From positions 2,109,501 to 2,173,500 of the forward strand of contig NC_135187.1 in the NCBI RefSeq assembly GCF_041146795.1: a stretch of 64,000 bases of DNA. The letters run 5' to 3'. How positions within the stretch are numbered: the stretch's first letter is position 1; every line of letters starts with the position of its first letter. Below the pieces are notes generated by a model that was given only the letters and a program-made list of their open reading frames with translations, had not been told where the DNA came from and ran no database searches. Position numbers and translations under genes: made by a program. The DNA is from Maylandia zebra (lineage: Eukaryota > Chordata > Actinopteri > Cichliformes > Cichlidae). Below, piece by piece: positions 10,340-22,185 of the stretch.

Positions 10340-10775
10340 AAAATGGATGAAAAGCTTAGAATGTGTCTGGCACGCCGTCAGTTGGTGAAGGAGGAAAGAG
10401 AGAGGGAGTTCCAGTTCAGGAGGATGGAACAGCTATCACGTTGCATCAGATAGAGCTGATGAGCTCTTGGCCTACACCTGTTGGTGCACAGGTGTTTAGG
10501 AGCTTGTTTGTGGGCAATGACATTCACCTTGTTCTAGTTTTTTCTGAATCAAGTGTTCATAGTTTCTTCATTGCATTTGAATGCATGGCGACTTCGCTGC
10601 ACTGGCCTCAGGATGTGTATTGTGTAATGTTGCTGTGTACGTTGACAGATAAGACTCATGAAGCTTGTTCTGGTCTGTTGACAGAGGACTGTTTAGTTTA
10701 CAAAAAGCTTATGAACTTGTACCTGAAGCCTGTAGGCAGCATTTGGTCGCCATACTATAGCAGGGCTGACACAGA
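10340..10775 (+). pseudogene. Ty3/gypsy-type gag fragment
   Basis: The frame from 10363 contains NDIHLVLVFSESSVHSFFIAFE followed by CMATSLHWPQDVYCVMLL. This is the pattern of the Ty3-type gag/SCAN-like domain (LVPxFxExxVDxFFxxFE, then WP..W). After a frame change near 10705 it continues as KAYELVPEACRQHL. An upstream frame near 10347-10440 reads LARRQLVKEEREREFQFRRM. The frame changes show it is dead. No protease or RT follows. Confidence 0.7.
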
Positions 10776-10800
10776 CTGAAAATCACTTGCAAGCACATTC

Positions 10801-10990
10801 ATGTGTATGGGCAATTTAGAATACTCAGTTAACCAAACCCCACTAACTGCATGTCTTTGGGCTGTGGGAGGAAGCCCAAGTATCCGGAAAGACCCCACAT
10901 TCTATATACGCGGGGAGAACACTCTGCACACAGAAAGGCCTCAGCCAGTTGATGGATTTAAACTCTATATGTTCTTGCTGTAAGGCAACA
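10801..10990 (-). repeat. Antisense fragment of the SINE-like family of 9240
   Basis: The minus strand shows the same middle section, including CAGTTAGTGGGGTTTGGTTAACTG-type text and the GGTCTTTCCGG region, in diverged form. A short SINE/LINE tail (TTATATAGCACTTTTCTACT) follows at 11031 on the plus strand. Confidence 0.55.
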
Positions 10991-11329
10991 ATGCAAAATA
11001 AAACAAGGTAATGTTAATGGTCTGGTTCTTATATAGCACTTTTCTACTCTGAGCACTCAAAGCACTTTATACAACTAATTCAAACTATGAAGACACTCAA
11101 AATAAATTTCCTGTGGTTGGAAACTGTTTGTGCTACATTTTTGTATTTACACTTTTGAGGGATAAACCGAATAAATTTCTCCAACCAGAAATATATGTAA
11201 AAAAATAAATAAATAAATAATTTTGTAGTTTATTGCACTTTTTTCCAATTTATGTAGTTACTATGGACTTAATGCAAACATATCATTAAAATTTGGGCTA
11301 TAATGGTTGTATTGATGTATAGCAACTTG

Positions 11330-11424
11330 AAATGCTCCCAAAAATGGCTCCACAGCATGTGAAAATGTAAAGATAAGCTCTGGCGGACGTGGTTCTATGG
11401 TAGGACTTAAAGGGTTAAAGAAAT
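11330..11424. repeat. Terminal part of a TTAA-flanked small element
   Basis: The end GTTCTATGGTAGGACTTAAA followed by GGGTTAAAG resembles the termini of the small inverted-repeat elements here. The matching left end was not located with confidence; 10991-11329 is otherwise AT-rich without a gene. Confidence 0.35.
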
Positions 11425-11855
11425 ACGTCAAAATATATAATCACCATAGAAACAGGTAAAGACTGAGCCTCTACTTGAATGTAGTGGTCTGACGACTGTG
11501 CGTCATTGTGGACTATTATTTATAATTTATCTTAAAAAATAAAAATAAAAATAAAAAAAGAAGACAAAAGGTGTTTTTCTGTTCAGGGTTGTTCACTTCT
11601 CATTTAGGCAACTTAAATTTTACTTCTATGATGACGAACCTGGAATCCAAAAAAATGTTGCATTTAATTTTTACATTGAATTAATCAACTGAAGATCCAA
11701 ATATCAGTCAAACAGAAAAGACACATTTTATATCCACTGCAACTGATTTTTGTCATTTTCTATCGACAATTAAACATTTAATCACTACATTTCAACGTGT
11801 AAACATTTTCAACATGAAATACAGTCAGAGCACACTCCGATTATCTGCAGACCGA
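11425..11855. repeat. About 430-base direct repeat, copy 1
   Basis: Text from CACCATAGAAACAGGTAAAG to the region with TCAGAGCACACTC aligns throughout, with small differences, with 16362-16770. No coding frame or transposon ends are visible in either copy. An old segmental duplication or an unclassified repeat would both fit. 11856-12250 holds no gene. Confidence 0.75.
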
Positions 11856-12249
11856 ATTTGTCATGGTCCTCGATGACCCTGTCATGAACCGCAGTTCATG
11901 CACACAAGTGGGATCCAAAAGCAAACACAATACGTAAGGGGTGACTAACAGGCTGGCGTGGTGCAGCCATCTGTGCAGTGTTAAATAATCCTCCTGGTAA
12001 TCACCTGGAATGGGATGCAGGTGCGATGGTGACGGCCCAACCTGAGGGTGTGGCCACCGGGGCATCCCAAACACACCTCAGACACAGAGCCACTGACCAT
12101 GACAGACCCAGTGCTTTGTGTCTGTTTAAGTTGTATTCCCTGAGTATTGTTATTCGTCGGTTTTGGTTCTGCTTGTTATATTATTAGTCCTCGGATTTTG
12201 GTTTCTGTTATTGTGATAAACCGAGCAGCGAAGAAAACTTTGGCATAGG

Positions 12250-12590
12250 TTAAAGTCCAAAAATCAGTCACCCACACATTCACATTCACACACTGGGGAT
12301 GGCAAGCTACACTGCAGCCACAGCCGCCCTGGGACGCACTGACAGAGCTCTATACTCAAAGCGCTCTATACATCATGCCACATTCACCCTGTCACGCCCA
12401 TTCTCACAAGCACTTTCTCTAAACTTAGTGCTGTCTAACCACATTCACACATATTTGATGGATACATCGGAGAGCAGCTTGGGGTTAGCATCTCGCCCAA
12501 GGCTGGAAGAGCCAGGGATCAAACCACCAACCTTCCGATCAGTAGGTGACCTTCTCTACCTCCTGAGCTACAGCCACCCTAGCAGCTGCA
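12250..12590 (-). repeat. Composite of two antisense SINE fragments
   Basis: 12265-12345 matches the middle of the SINE at 5696 (GGCAAGCTACACTGCAGCCA). 12345-12590 is a second tRNA-derived SINE, whose minus strand reads GTGGCTGTAGCTCAGGAGG and GGTTTGATCCC as box A- and box B-like parts. 12591-12770 has nothing recognised. Confidence 0.65.
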
Positions 12591-12778
12591 ACTAAGGTAA
12601 CTCAGAAGATTAAATCATACATAACAGTGTAAACTAAAATGTGTGCACTTATTTTAGAATGCAGTGTTATGTGGATATGTGAAATAATTCTAAACCAGAA
12701 CCAGTTATTTATTGTCCTGTAAATTAATTCTTATATTTAAAGAAAGACAATGTGAATGCAATGTACAAGCCTCTACAC

Positions 12779-14371
12779 CAGGGGTGTCAAACTCAATTGC
12801 ACAGGGGGCCAAAACTCAAGGCACACTTTAGGTCGCGGGCCAAACAAGATAAACATTTATTGAACATACTAAAACATGTTTTTTAAACATAAATATGAAT
12901 ACAAACAGACAGGAATATTATTCCAGATTAAATAATCTTAAAAAATTAAATAAACTTTAACTTTAAATATGTTGCTCTTCATAAAAATATATCCTGTCAA
13001 AATTATGCAAGTTAGAAATATGAACATGCTGCCAAAACCCCAGAAAAAATAAATGAAAGCAAACACAAGGTTGGAGCCGCATGTAGACGAGCTGGGCGTT
13101 GCTGCAGGAGTGGAACTAATAAACTGTGCGGCCATTCAGTGTCGTACTTTCCCCGAGTGCATCATTACACTGCAGCTCCATCTGAATCTGCACAGGTGCA
13201 GCTCAGCAAAGTGCGCTGACTTGGTTCAACATTACTTGGCAACAGGGAAAGTGAGGCAGGTTGCACAGGTGCATTTGTGACAGCTTCACTTGAAACGCCT
13301 TCACCGCATCGTACATGTCCATGAACTGACAGGTTTCCTTGCTGAGCTCAAAAACTCTGTTGAGAATTTTTATCCCAACGCAGCCAGCGGACCTCTGTAT
13401 GAAGGAATGTCAGCAAACTCTGAATCTATTTCCCACATAAAAGACTGAAATTGACGGTGATTTAAACTTTTAGCTCAGATAAAATTTACGGTTTGCGTTA
13501 CGGTGATCATTACATGCTCCATTTTTAGGACTTTACCACACAGCCTTTCCTGGTGTGTGATGCAGTGATATGCTGTTAACTCACCGGTACAGTTCTCCTC
13601 CTGCATCTTTACTCTTTCATGTCGTTACACTTTGACATACGTTTTCAAAAATGTCTTTCCCTGTCGTTGTCCCGTGCATCGATTTAATGTTCAATATTTC
13701 CTCTCCACGGATGAAGCTGGCCAGCCGTGCAATGTCCATCATGTCTGTCCTTTCATCCACAGCAAGAGAGTATGCAATAAAGTTTTTGCTTCTTTCACAC
13801 AACTGTGTTCTTAAATCAGTGGCTGTCTCACAAACCCGATCAGCAATCGTATTTCTGCTCAGGCTCACATTTGCCAAAATCTGCGTTTTGTCCATCATGT
13901 CTATACTTTTCTTGTCTATACATGTCTGTACTTTTCAGCTTATCCTGACGTTTTGTCTCGTAGTGCCGTCTTAAATTAAATTCCTTCATTATAGCCACAT
14001 TAGCTCCACTAATAAGACACACGGCTTTACCAGCATGTCTGTAAACATATATTCAGGCACCCACTGGCGCTGAAAGGCTCTGCTTTCAGAATCAACTTTT
14101 CTCTCCACCATTGTGAGCGGCGAGCTTCGCAATAACAGAAGTTTGTCTTGATTGACGCGGGAATGTTCCCAGTTAGCCTAGCGTTCAGCAAGGAGGCTGC
14201 AGCGCTGCATTATGGGTATGGCATTATCTGTAGTTTGTATATTATTAGCGCCTCATATCACCTGGCCATGCATAACAATAATAGTATATCTATATAAAAT
14301 GATCTCGCGGGCCGGATATAAATGTACGCCGGGCTGGATGTGGCCCGCGGGCCTTGACTTTGACACATGTG
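12779..14371 (-). mobile_element. hAT transposon with 8-bp target duplication and decayed transposase
   Basis: The direct repeat CTCTACAC lies immediately outside both ends (12771-12778 and 14372-14379), the 8-bp duplication expected for hAT. The termini are CAGGGGTGTCAAACTCAA and, reversed, CACATGTGTCAAAGTCAA. On the minus strand 13617-14022 encodes pieces of a ZBED/GTF2IRD2-type hAT transposase, with ADRVCETATDLRTQLCERSK, AYSLAVDERTDM and LNIKSMHGTTTGKDIFENV. The frame is broken and most of the 3' part is missing, so it is not autonomous. Confidence 0.88.
13617..14022 (-). pseudogene. hAT-type transposase fragment
   Basis: Two overlapping minus-strand frames carry it: the upstream part 14022-13840 (KEFNLRRHYETKRQDKL) and the catalytic-region part 13898-13617, with AVDERTD, where the Asp/Glu fits the first catalytic region of this family. 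A frame change separates the parts. It ends after KDIFENVCQSVTT, far short of a full protein. Confidence 0.8.
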
Positions 14372-14429
14372 CTCTACACTAACATGGTGGATAATACCAC
14401 TGTGTGGCTGTACGTGCAGCCATCACAGT

Positions 14430-14960
14430 TTTTTTGCCTTTTTCATGTTCCCCGTCATCTCATGTCTTGTCTCCTTGTTCTCTCCGTCTCCCTGGTCAGT
14501 CCGGTCTCAAGTCCGCGTCTCTGTGTTGTACTTCCTGTTTTACTTTGACAGTCCCCCGTCTCATGTCAGTGTTTCTAGTTTTGCTTTCCCTTGGTCTCAT
14601 CATGTTTGATTACTCCCAGCTGTGTTATCCTCCTGTGTCTCATTCCTTCATTATCTCTCAGCGTATTTAAGCCTTGTGTTTCCCTCTGTCAGTGTTGCGT
14701 TGTATCCTCACCATGCTGTGTCTTCACCTCTGTGTTATGATAGGTTTCCAGTTCTCTGTTCATAGTTTAGTGTTCTAGTTTCCCCAGTTTCTTAGGTAGT
14801 GCTTTGAGTTTCTTGTTTTGTTTCCTTGTATTCATGAAGAGTTTTTCCTGCACTAAAAGCTGCACTTTAACTTTCCGTTTCTGGATCCTGCATTTGGGTC
14901 CTTCATCCTACATGCCGAGTCCTGTTAATGTTGGTGGCGTCAGTTACACAATGGACCCAG
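14430..14960 (+). mobile_element. LTR-like remnant (solo)
   Basis: The order of text (CTTCCTGTTTTACTTTGACA, CAGCTGTGTTATCC, GTATTTAAGCC as TATA-like, then TTTGGGTCCTTCATCC at the end) parallels the LTRs at 45920 and the element at 32507. There is no internal coding part. Boundaries are uncertain. Confidence 0.5.
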
Positions 14961-15690
14961 AGCCAGCAGTGCACGGGCAGAAATGGAAATTCCGACACCA
15001 TTTCATAAGAAAAATGGGATTGTCAAAACTTCAGTATCTTCAATGTACTATTACTGTACCCAGCAGCCATGGTGGAAAAGCCACAGGGGCCTGCGGTGAT
15101 GTGCCAGCTGTGCCAGAGTGTACCGAGGGCCCCGGACCCCGAAGGGCCCCTGGAAGTGGCCTGAGGCCCCGCCAAGCAGCCACCGGGAGTAAGCCAGTAC
15201 ATAGCTGAGCACCCAGACCCCGACACTGAGAACCACCAATGCACCGACAGACAAGGGCATCAGCCACCAGCAGGGAGTGTGGTGAGGGGAGATAGGCCCC
15301 CACACCTGGGGAGCCCTGAGATTTTCCCAGAGAGGTGGAGTCTAAGACCTGACCTGACACATAAACATATACAAGCAGGCACACACAGACACAAACATGC
15401 ATTCCCACCCTCATGTGCACCAAATACTCAATACCACATGAGGGGTACTGGTACTATCCAGGTACTATCATCCCCAGACAGGCAATCCACCCTGTCTGGG
15501 GACAAGCAGACCACCCCCAGCTCTGCAGCAGCAGAGAGGCCCAGCATCCCAGACCCCAAGCAGACAGCCAACTCCTCCTCCCAGCCCCCCGCCCCGACTG
15601 CAAACAGAGAACAGGGGTGTGAAGTCCCCATACCTCTCTCCACCCGGACATATGTGGTGTTGCTGCGTGCTGTTCTAAGGTGTATTTAAA
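14961..15690. repeat. GC-rich unclassified dispersed repeat
   Basis: Several overlapping frames on both strands come from base composition. The part at 15330-15420 (GACCTGACCTGACA, then ACAAACATGCATTCCCACCC) recurs at 31740-31990, so this is a dispersed repeat. No recognised protein motif. Confidence 0.5.
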
Positions 15691-16361
15691 ACACGGGAGG
15701 GCATGGAGCTTTCTACCAGAGAGCAGCAGGTGTGCAGTTTTAAGACACTTTACCATGAGCTTTGTCAATCTCTTATGGACAGTCTGTGGTCCCATTTATT
15801 AAGTCTTGTATATCATTTTAATGAGGTAGTTACTGACCATTTGACAAACAGCCGCTGCAGCCTCTGGACAACACTTCAGTCCACATGTTGGAGGTTTGAG
15901 TTGCAGAAAAGAATTTGGTGTCACACACAAACAGGTACACTTGTAGTATATGTTTTAATACATAACTATAATCACATTCCCAGTAAGTTAAACATGTTGA
16001 CAAGATCACAATAACAATGCATAGAAGTCACAACAACACGTTTAACATCAAAACAACATGTGAGCCAGGACTCCTGCATTATCTTAAGATTAAAAGCAAT
16101 TTTCTTTAAGATTTTAAAACTTCAGCAAACAGAAATGAATCCAGACTTTTGATTAGTGCAGTAATTGCTGTAACAGACAGCACATTATGGTTGTTGAACA
16201 CACATGGATGTCTTTGAATTTTAGACCACTGCTCAAAAATCACTGAATTGTAAGACTGAAATGTTTCTCCATGCTGTATGTTTTTAGTTTTCAGTTCTAG
16301 GAAAGATGATCAGGCCTGATTCACTCAAAACTAAGTGCTTCCATGGATTAAAGAAAGGCGT
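15691..16361. other. Non-coding stretch, nothing recognised
   Basis: A 103-aa chance frame lies at 15703 but carries no family signal. No repeat ends are seen. Confidence 0.4.
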
Positions 16362-16770
16362 CATAAATAGATTCACCATAGAAACAGGTAAAGACTGAGC
16401 CTCTACTTCAATGCGGTGGACTGAGGACATATTATTTATGTTTATTTTTAAAAAGATGGGGGAAAAAAGTGTTGTTCAGGGTTGTTCGCTTCTCATTTAG
16501 ACAAATTAAATTTCACTTCTGCGATGACAAACCTGGAATCTGACTAAATGTTGCATTTAATTTTTACATCGAATTAATCATCAGAAGATCCAAATATCAG
16601 TCAAACAGAAAGACACACTTTATATCCAGTGCAACTCATTTTTGTCTTTTTTGACACATATAAATACATTTGACATTTAAACATTTAATGACTACATTTC
16701 AACATGTAAACACATTTTAACATGAAATACAATCAGAGCACACTCAGATTGTCTACAGACTGAAATGAGA
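16362..16770. repeat. About 430-base direct repeat, copy 2
   Basis: Partner of 11425-11855 in the same orientation, about 4.9 kb apart. The unique DNA at 16771-17540 shows no gene. Confidence 0.75.
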
Positions 16771-17539
16771 AATTGCTGTAAGCATTTATTTTTAGTCATT
16801 TTCAGAAAAAACATCAGGACAGAGTAACACTGGTACACTTACTGTCTGGATTAGTCACATGTGTAGTAGTAATTTTGCTTCAGAATTTCATTTTTAAAGC
16901 TACCTGTTACTTAAGAAGAACAAACGAGTATTTTGTCACAAAGCTCAGCAGCTGCACATAAATCAGCGATTTCCAATGCTACAGTTCACATGAAACACTA
17001 CATGTGTCGAGGCTAATTTAAAATAAAAAAAAAAAAAATTTACACCATGGAGCCCTTCTCAAAAAATCTTTTAAGGCTGTTTATGAAGCTGAGTTTAAGA
17101 AATATGTGTTTAAATCCTCAAAAATCTTGTGCATTATGGCTAACTGTTTCAGTGCAGGTAACAATGAAAAGCACCGACTGCTTCAGAGACAGAGAGTGAA
17201 ACTGAATCTTCTTGATTTTTAACATAAGACTCATTGTTGCAGCCACGGTCAGTACAAACGTGATCCTCTTATACTGCTTTTTAGTTTCATTTTCATTGTT
17301 TTTCACTAAGTTACTAGTTAGCTAGCATAAATTAATATAAGTCTGTTTGCAGCAGCCAACCAACCAACCCAGTGATGCCACATTTTTTTAGAGTCGAGGT
17401 CCATATAGTAAATTTGCCTTAATGCTTAATAAACAGGGACAGCTAACATTTAAACATTACGTTTTCACAATCCCACAGTGACAGATATAGTGCTCGGTGG
17501 TACAACCAGAGTGTATATCAAAGTATTTTTATTATTTCT

Positions 17540-19070
17540 CTGTATAAAATATCCATAATATCCTATTAGAGCGATTAGAGCATGCTGTAGGTATTACAAG
17601 TACTGCGCTGCAGTGGTTTGTATCATATCTATCTAATAGACTCCAATTCGTGCATGTAAATGGAGAGTCCTCTTCACACACTGAGGTTAATTATGGAGTT
17701 CCACAGGGTTCAGTGCTAGGACCAATTCTGTTTACATTATACATGCTTCCCTTAGGCAGTATCATTAGAAGACATAGCATACATTTTCACTGCTATGCAG
17801 ATGACACCCAGCTCTATCTGTCCATGAAGCCAGATAACACACACCAATTAGTTAAACTGCAGGAATGTCTTAAAGACATAAAGACCTGGATGGCCGCTAA
17901 CTTTCTGCTTCTTAATTCAGATAAAACTGAGGTTATTGTACTCGGCCCTGAAAATCTTAGAAATATGGTATCTAATCAGATTCTTACTCTGGATGGCATT
18001 ACCTTGGCCTCCAGTAACACTGTGAGGAACCTTGGAGTCATTTTTGACCAGGACATGTCCTTCAACGCACATATTAAACAAATATGTAAGACTGCTTTCT
18101 TCCATTTGCGCAACATCTCTAAAATTAGAAATATCCTGTCTCAGAGTGACGCTGAAAAACTAGTTCATGCATTTATTACTTCCAGGCTGGACTACTGTAA
18201 TTCATTATTATCAGGATGTCCAAAAAACTCACTGAAAAGCCTTCAGCTAATCCAAAATGCTGCAGCAAGAGTCCTGACAGGGACTAGAAAGAGAGAGCAT
18301 ATTTCTCCTGTTTTGGCTTCCCTTCATTGGCTTCCTGTTAAATCCAGAATTGAATTCAAAATCCTGCTCCTCACATACAAGGTCTTAAATAATCAGGCCC
18401 CATCTTATCTTAATGACCTTGTAGTACCATATCACCCTATTAGAGCGCTCCGCTCTCGCTCTGCAGGCCTACTTGTTGTTCCTAGAGTATTTAAAAGTAG
18501 AATGGGAGGGAGAGCCTTCAGTTTTCAGGCCCCTCTTCTGTGGAACCAGCTTCCAGTTTGGATTCGGGAGACAGACACTATCTCTACTTTTAAGATTAGG
18601 CTTAAAACTTTCCTTTTTTCTAAAGCATATAGTTAGGGCTGGACCAGGTGACCCTGAATCCTCCCTTTGTTATGCTGCAATAGATGTAGGCTGCCGGGGG
18701 ATTCCCATGATGCATTGAGTTTTTCCTTTCCAGTCACCTTTCTCACTCACTATGTATTAATAGACCTCTCTGCATTGAATCATATCTGTTATTAACCTCT
18801 GTCTCTCTTCCACAGCATGTCTTTATCCTGTCTTCCTTCTCTCACCCCAACCGGTCGCAGCAGATGGCCGCCCCTCCCTGAGCCTGGTTCTGCCGGAGGT
18901 TTCTTCCTGTTAAAAGGGAGTTTTTCCTTCCCACTGTCGCCAAAGTGCTTGCTCATAGGGGGTCATATGATTGTTGGGTTTTTCTCTGTATCTATGAAGC
19001 GCCTTGAGGCGACTTTTGTTGTGATTTGGCGCTATATAAATAAAATTGAATTGAATTGAATTGAATTGAA
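17540..19070 (+). mobile_element. 5'-truncated L2-type LINE with 3' tail
   Basis: It contains the reverse transcriptase frame (17548-18636), a 3' UTR and a terminal array of TTGAA units at 19044-19068 after GGCGCTATATAAATAAAATT. That tail form is used by L2-class (Maui-like) LINEs. The 5' part, including any endonuclease, is absent. Confidence 0.85.
17548..18636 (+). pseudogene. Reverse transcriptase C-terminal half of L2-type LINE
   Basis: An uninterrupted 362-codon frame without a proper start, preceded by TAA at 17545. It shows LQWFVSYLSNR, YGVPQGSVLGPILF, the catalytic box HCYADDTQLYL, NSDKTEVIVLG, LGVIFDQDMSF, SRLDYCNSLL and the C-terminal LHWLPVKSRIEFKILLLTYK, in the normal order for L2/Rex-type RT. 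It is 5'-truncated but without internal stops, so it is a fairly recent insertion. It would reverse-transcribe LINE RNA in a full element; here it is most likely inert. Confidence 0.85.
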
Positions 19071-20619
19071 ATAAAAGGGCCATTATGTTGGGTGGCTAAA
19101 CATGGCTAATTCGTTTTTCTGACTTCAGATGCAATGGCCCTACTTTTCTATTTACCTAAGTCAACATGGCATGTAGACTTTATCAACATGAACATGTTAG
19201 CCAAAGGCAACAATTTCTATCAAAAACAAACAAAAAATGTCAGTAGATAATCGAATCCCCCAAAATTCTGCAGTTTCTAGTCAACCCAATGTTATTCTAT
19301 TTCCTCACAGACTGCTAAAATTATTATAGTTGTATTTTTCATATTATAGTTTTATTTGTTTTTGTCATTAGTGTGTGCTCAGATATGGAACTTTGCAAAT
19401 GCGAGACTTGTTCTTTATATTTTAACTAACTATACTTGAAAATAAGTTGATGTCCCACATGACAAATTCTCATTTACTTTGATTGTAAGGAAGATCAGTG
19501 AAAACTTAGGCTTTTATTCTACATAGTCTTTGAAATATTCATGTTCAGACATTGCCTCAGATTTCAATGTATGAGAAAAATGGGTTGGACCGCTTTTCAA
19601 AACAATATGTTAAAACGTATTTGAGATATGAAAAAGTACACAAGATCCATTTGAGTTCATTTAAACACACTCGTCAACCTTTTTATCATCAATGGTGGTC
19701 TTTTTGTCAATTCAATACTATGTTGAAATTTCAACATCACAAATAAAGTTACAAGTGGTATACCACCCAGCACTAGTACGACACTGTTCAAAAAGATTTA
19801 CCAAGCATGTACGCAGGCAGGCCATGCATGGAGTCGCAGTAAGCCAGCTCCATGGATAGCCTTCCATCTCAAAACATCTGCAATGACACCAAGAGTAAAA
19901 GCAAGTGGCTGAAACAATGCATGTGGAGCACACGCTCTTGATCCATCATCTGTTGGTTCAGCTGCAGGTGAGAAACAGAAGAGAGGCGAGAGAGAGAGAC
20001 AGTCTCATCAACACAGAAATATCGAATTACAAACACATGATTCTTTCTCACAAAAACAATCTGACACCTGTACTACGAAACAAGGCTTGGATCTGAGCCC
20101 ACTTTGGGTTTTAAGTGTTAAGCTACGCCCACTTCAAATGAGTACAAGCAAAGTAACCTGTAGAAATTCTGAGTGGGTGTGTCCAGAGATAATCTTTTGT
20201 CAACTGTGAGGACGAGTAATTGAAGCAACTACCAATAACACAGTAGTATATCACTGACTGATGCATGACCAGGAAGTAAATACATTTGAGAGTTACCTAC
20301 ACACGAAGTAAGGGATGTGTGTGTGCAAAGCATGTGCAGTGACTGAATAACTTCCATTGTGGACGCAGCTTTAGAAAAGCAGATCACTTCTTATTGGGTT
20401 ACTAATCAATCAGTTCTTCGAACAACTGCATCACAATTTCTGCAACATCCTTTAGATCTTGTTGGTCCTTTAATGCAACAGCAGTTTGTACATTTCAGTA
20501 TTTCAGAAACTGGTGAAATACACTAACTGCTGTGTGTGATATTCCCACACAAACATATCGTAGGGTTGACAGAGGATAGTCGCAAAATTAGAAAAAGGAT
20601 AAGCGGAAGAGAATGGATC
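19071..20619. other. Non-coding stretch between L2 and Tc1 elements
   Basis: No gene recognised. Text near 20060-20150 (CACCTGTACTACGAAACAAG) resembles a dispersed fish repeat, but ends were not found. Confidence 0.4.
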
Positions 20620-20621
20620 TA

Positions 20622-22183
20622 CAGGGAGTGCAGAATTATTAGGCAAATGAGTATTTTGTCCACATCATCCTCTTCATGCATGTTGTCTTACTCCAAGCTG
20701 TATAGGCTCGAAAGCCTACTACCAATTAAGCATATTAGGTGATGTGCATCTCTGTAATGAGAAGGGGTGTGGTCTAATGACATCAACACCCTATATCAGG
20801 TGAGCATAATTATTAGGCAACGTCCTTTCCTTTGGCAAAATGGGTCAAAAGAAGGACTTGACAGGCTCAAAAAGTCAAAAATAGTGAGATATCTTGCAGA
20901 GGGATGCAGCAGTCTCAAAACTGCAAAGCTTCTGAAGCGTGATCATCGAACAATCGAGCGTTTCATTCAAAATAGTCAACAGGGTCGCAAGAAGCGTGTG
21001 GAAAAACCAAGGCGCAAAATAACTGCCCATGAACTGAGAAAAGTCAAGCGTGCAGCTGCCAAGATGCCACTTGCCACCAGTTTGGCCATATTTCAGAGCT
21101 GCAACATCACTGGAGTGCCCAAAAGCACAAGGTGTGCAATACTCAGAGACATGGCCAAGGTAAGAAAGGCTGAAAGACGACCACCACTGAACAAGACACA
21201 CAAGCTGAAACGTCAAGACTGGGCCAAGAAATATCTCAAGACTGGTTTTTCTAAGGTTTTATGGACTGATGAAATGAGAGTGAGTCTTGATGGGCCAGAT
21301 GGATGGGCCCGTGGCTGGATTGGTAAAGGGCAGAGAGCTCCAGTCCCACTCAGACGCCAGCAAGGTGGAGGTGGAGTACTGGTTTGGGCTGGTATCATCA
21401 AAGATGAGCTTGTGGGGCCTTTTCGGGTTGAGGATGGAGTCAAGCTCAACTCCCAGTCCTACTGCCAGTTTCTGGAAGACACCTTCTTCAAGCAGTGGTA
21501 CAGGAAGAAGTCTGCATCCTTCAAGAAAAACATGATTTCCATGCAGGACAATGCTCCATCACACGCGTCCAAGTACTCCACAGCGTGGCTGGCAAGAAAG
21601 GGTATAAAAGAAGAAAAACTAATGACATGGCCTCCTTGTTCACCTGATCTGAACCCCATTGAGAACCTGTGGTCCATCATCAAATGTGAGATTTACAAGG
21701 AGGGAAAACAGTACACCTCTCTGAACAGTGTCTGGGAGGCTGTGGTTGCTGCTGCACGCAATGTTGATGGTGAACAGATCAAAACACTGACAGAATCCAT
21801 GGATGGCAGGCTTTTGAGTGTCCTTGCAAAGAAAGGTGGCTATATTGGTCGCTGATTTGTTGTTGTTTTGTTTTTGAATGTCAGAAATGTATATTTGTGA
21901 ATGTGGAGATGTTATATTGGTGTCACTGGTAAAAATAAATCATTGAAATGGGTATATATTTGTTTTTTGTTAAGTTGCCTAATAATTATGCACAGTAATA
22001 GTCACCTGCACACACAGATATCCCCCTAAAATAGCTAAAACTAAAAACAAACTAAAAACTACTTCCAAAAACATTCAGCTTTGATATTAATGAGTTTTTT
22101 GGGTTCATTGGGAACATGGTTGTTGTTCAATAATAAAATTATTCCTCAGAAATACAACTTGCCTAATAATTCTGCACTCCCTG
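20622..22183 (+). mobile_element. Tc1-like DNA transposon, nearly complete
   Basis: Terminal inverted repeats of 25 bases are identical (CAGGGAGTGCAGAATTATTA then GGCAA), flanked by TA (20620-20621 and 22184-22185). A second inverted pair lies inside: ATAATTATTAGGCAAC near 20806 and GTTGCCTAATAATTAT near 21974. The total is 1562 bases, the size of a complete Tc1-like element. It carries one transposase frame. Confidence 0.92.
20767..21855 (+). CDS. Tc1/mariner transposase, DD37E-type spacing, probable N-terminal frameshift
   Basis: The frame has a helix-turn-helix DNA-binding part (KTAKLLKRDHRTIERFI), a second repeat region around KITAHELRKVKRAA, and catalytic residues in WTDEMRVSL, QDNAPSHAS and SPDLNPIENLW. 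Counting from the second Asp to the Glu leaves 37 residues, i.e. DD37E, whereas classic Tc1 has DD34E. The likely native start, ATG at 20841 (MGQKKDLTGS), is in another frame and stops after 14 codons. One missing base in the A-rich stretch near 20872-20880 would explain this. The frame otherwise runs intact to KKGGYIGR. Confidence 0.85.
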   Translation: MWSNDINTLYQVSIIIRQRPFLWQNGSKEGLDRLKKSKIVRYLAEGCSSLKTAKLLKRDHRTIERFIQNSQQGRKKRVEKPRRKITAHELRKVKRAAAKMPLATSLAIFQSCNITGVPKSTRCAILRDMAKVRKAERRPPLNKTHKLKRQDWAKKYLKTGFSKVLWTDEMRVSLDGPDGWARGWIGKGQRAPVPLRRQQGGGGVLVWAGIIKDELVGPFRVEDGVKLNSQSYCQFLEDTFFKQWYRKKSASFKKNMISMQDNAPSHASKYSTAWLARKGIKEEKLMTWPPCSPDLNPIENLWSIIKCEIYKEGKQYTSLNSVWEAVVAAARNVDGEQIKTLTESMDGRLLSVLAKKGGYIGR

Positions 22184-22185
22184 TA

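Noticed and set aside
15040..15795. Several overlapping frames of 70-136 aa on both strands
   Set aside because: GC-rich dispersed repeat; frames on both strands overlap and none has a domain signature.
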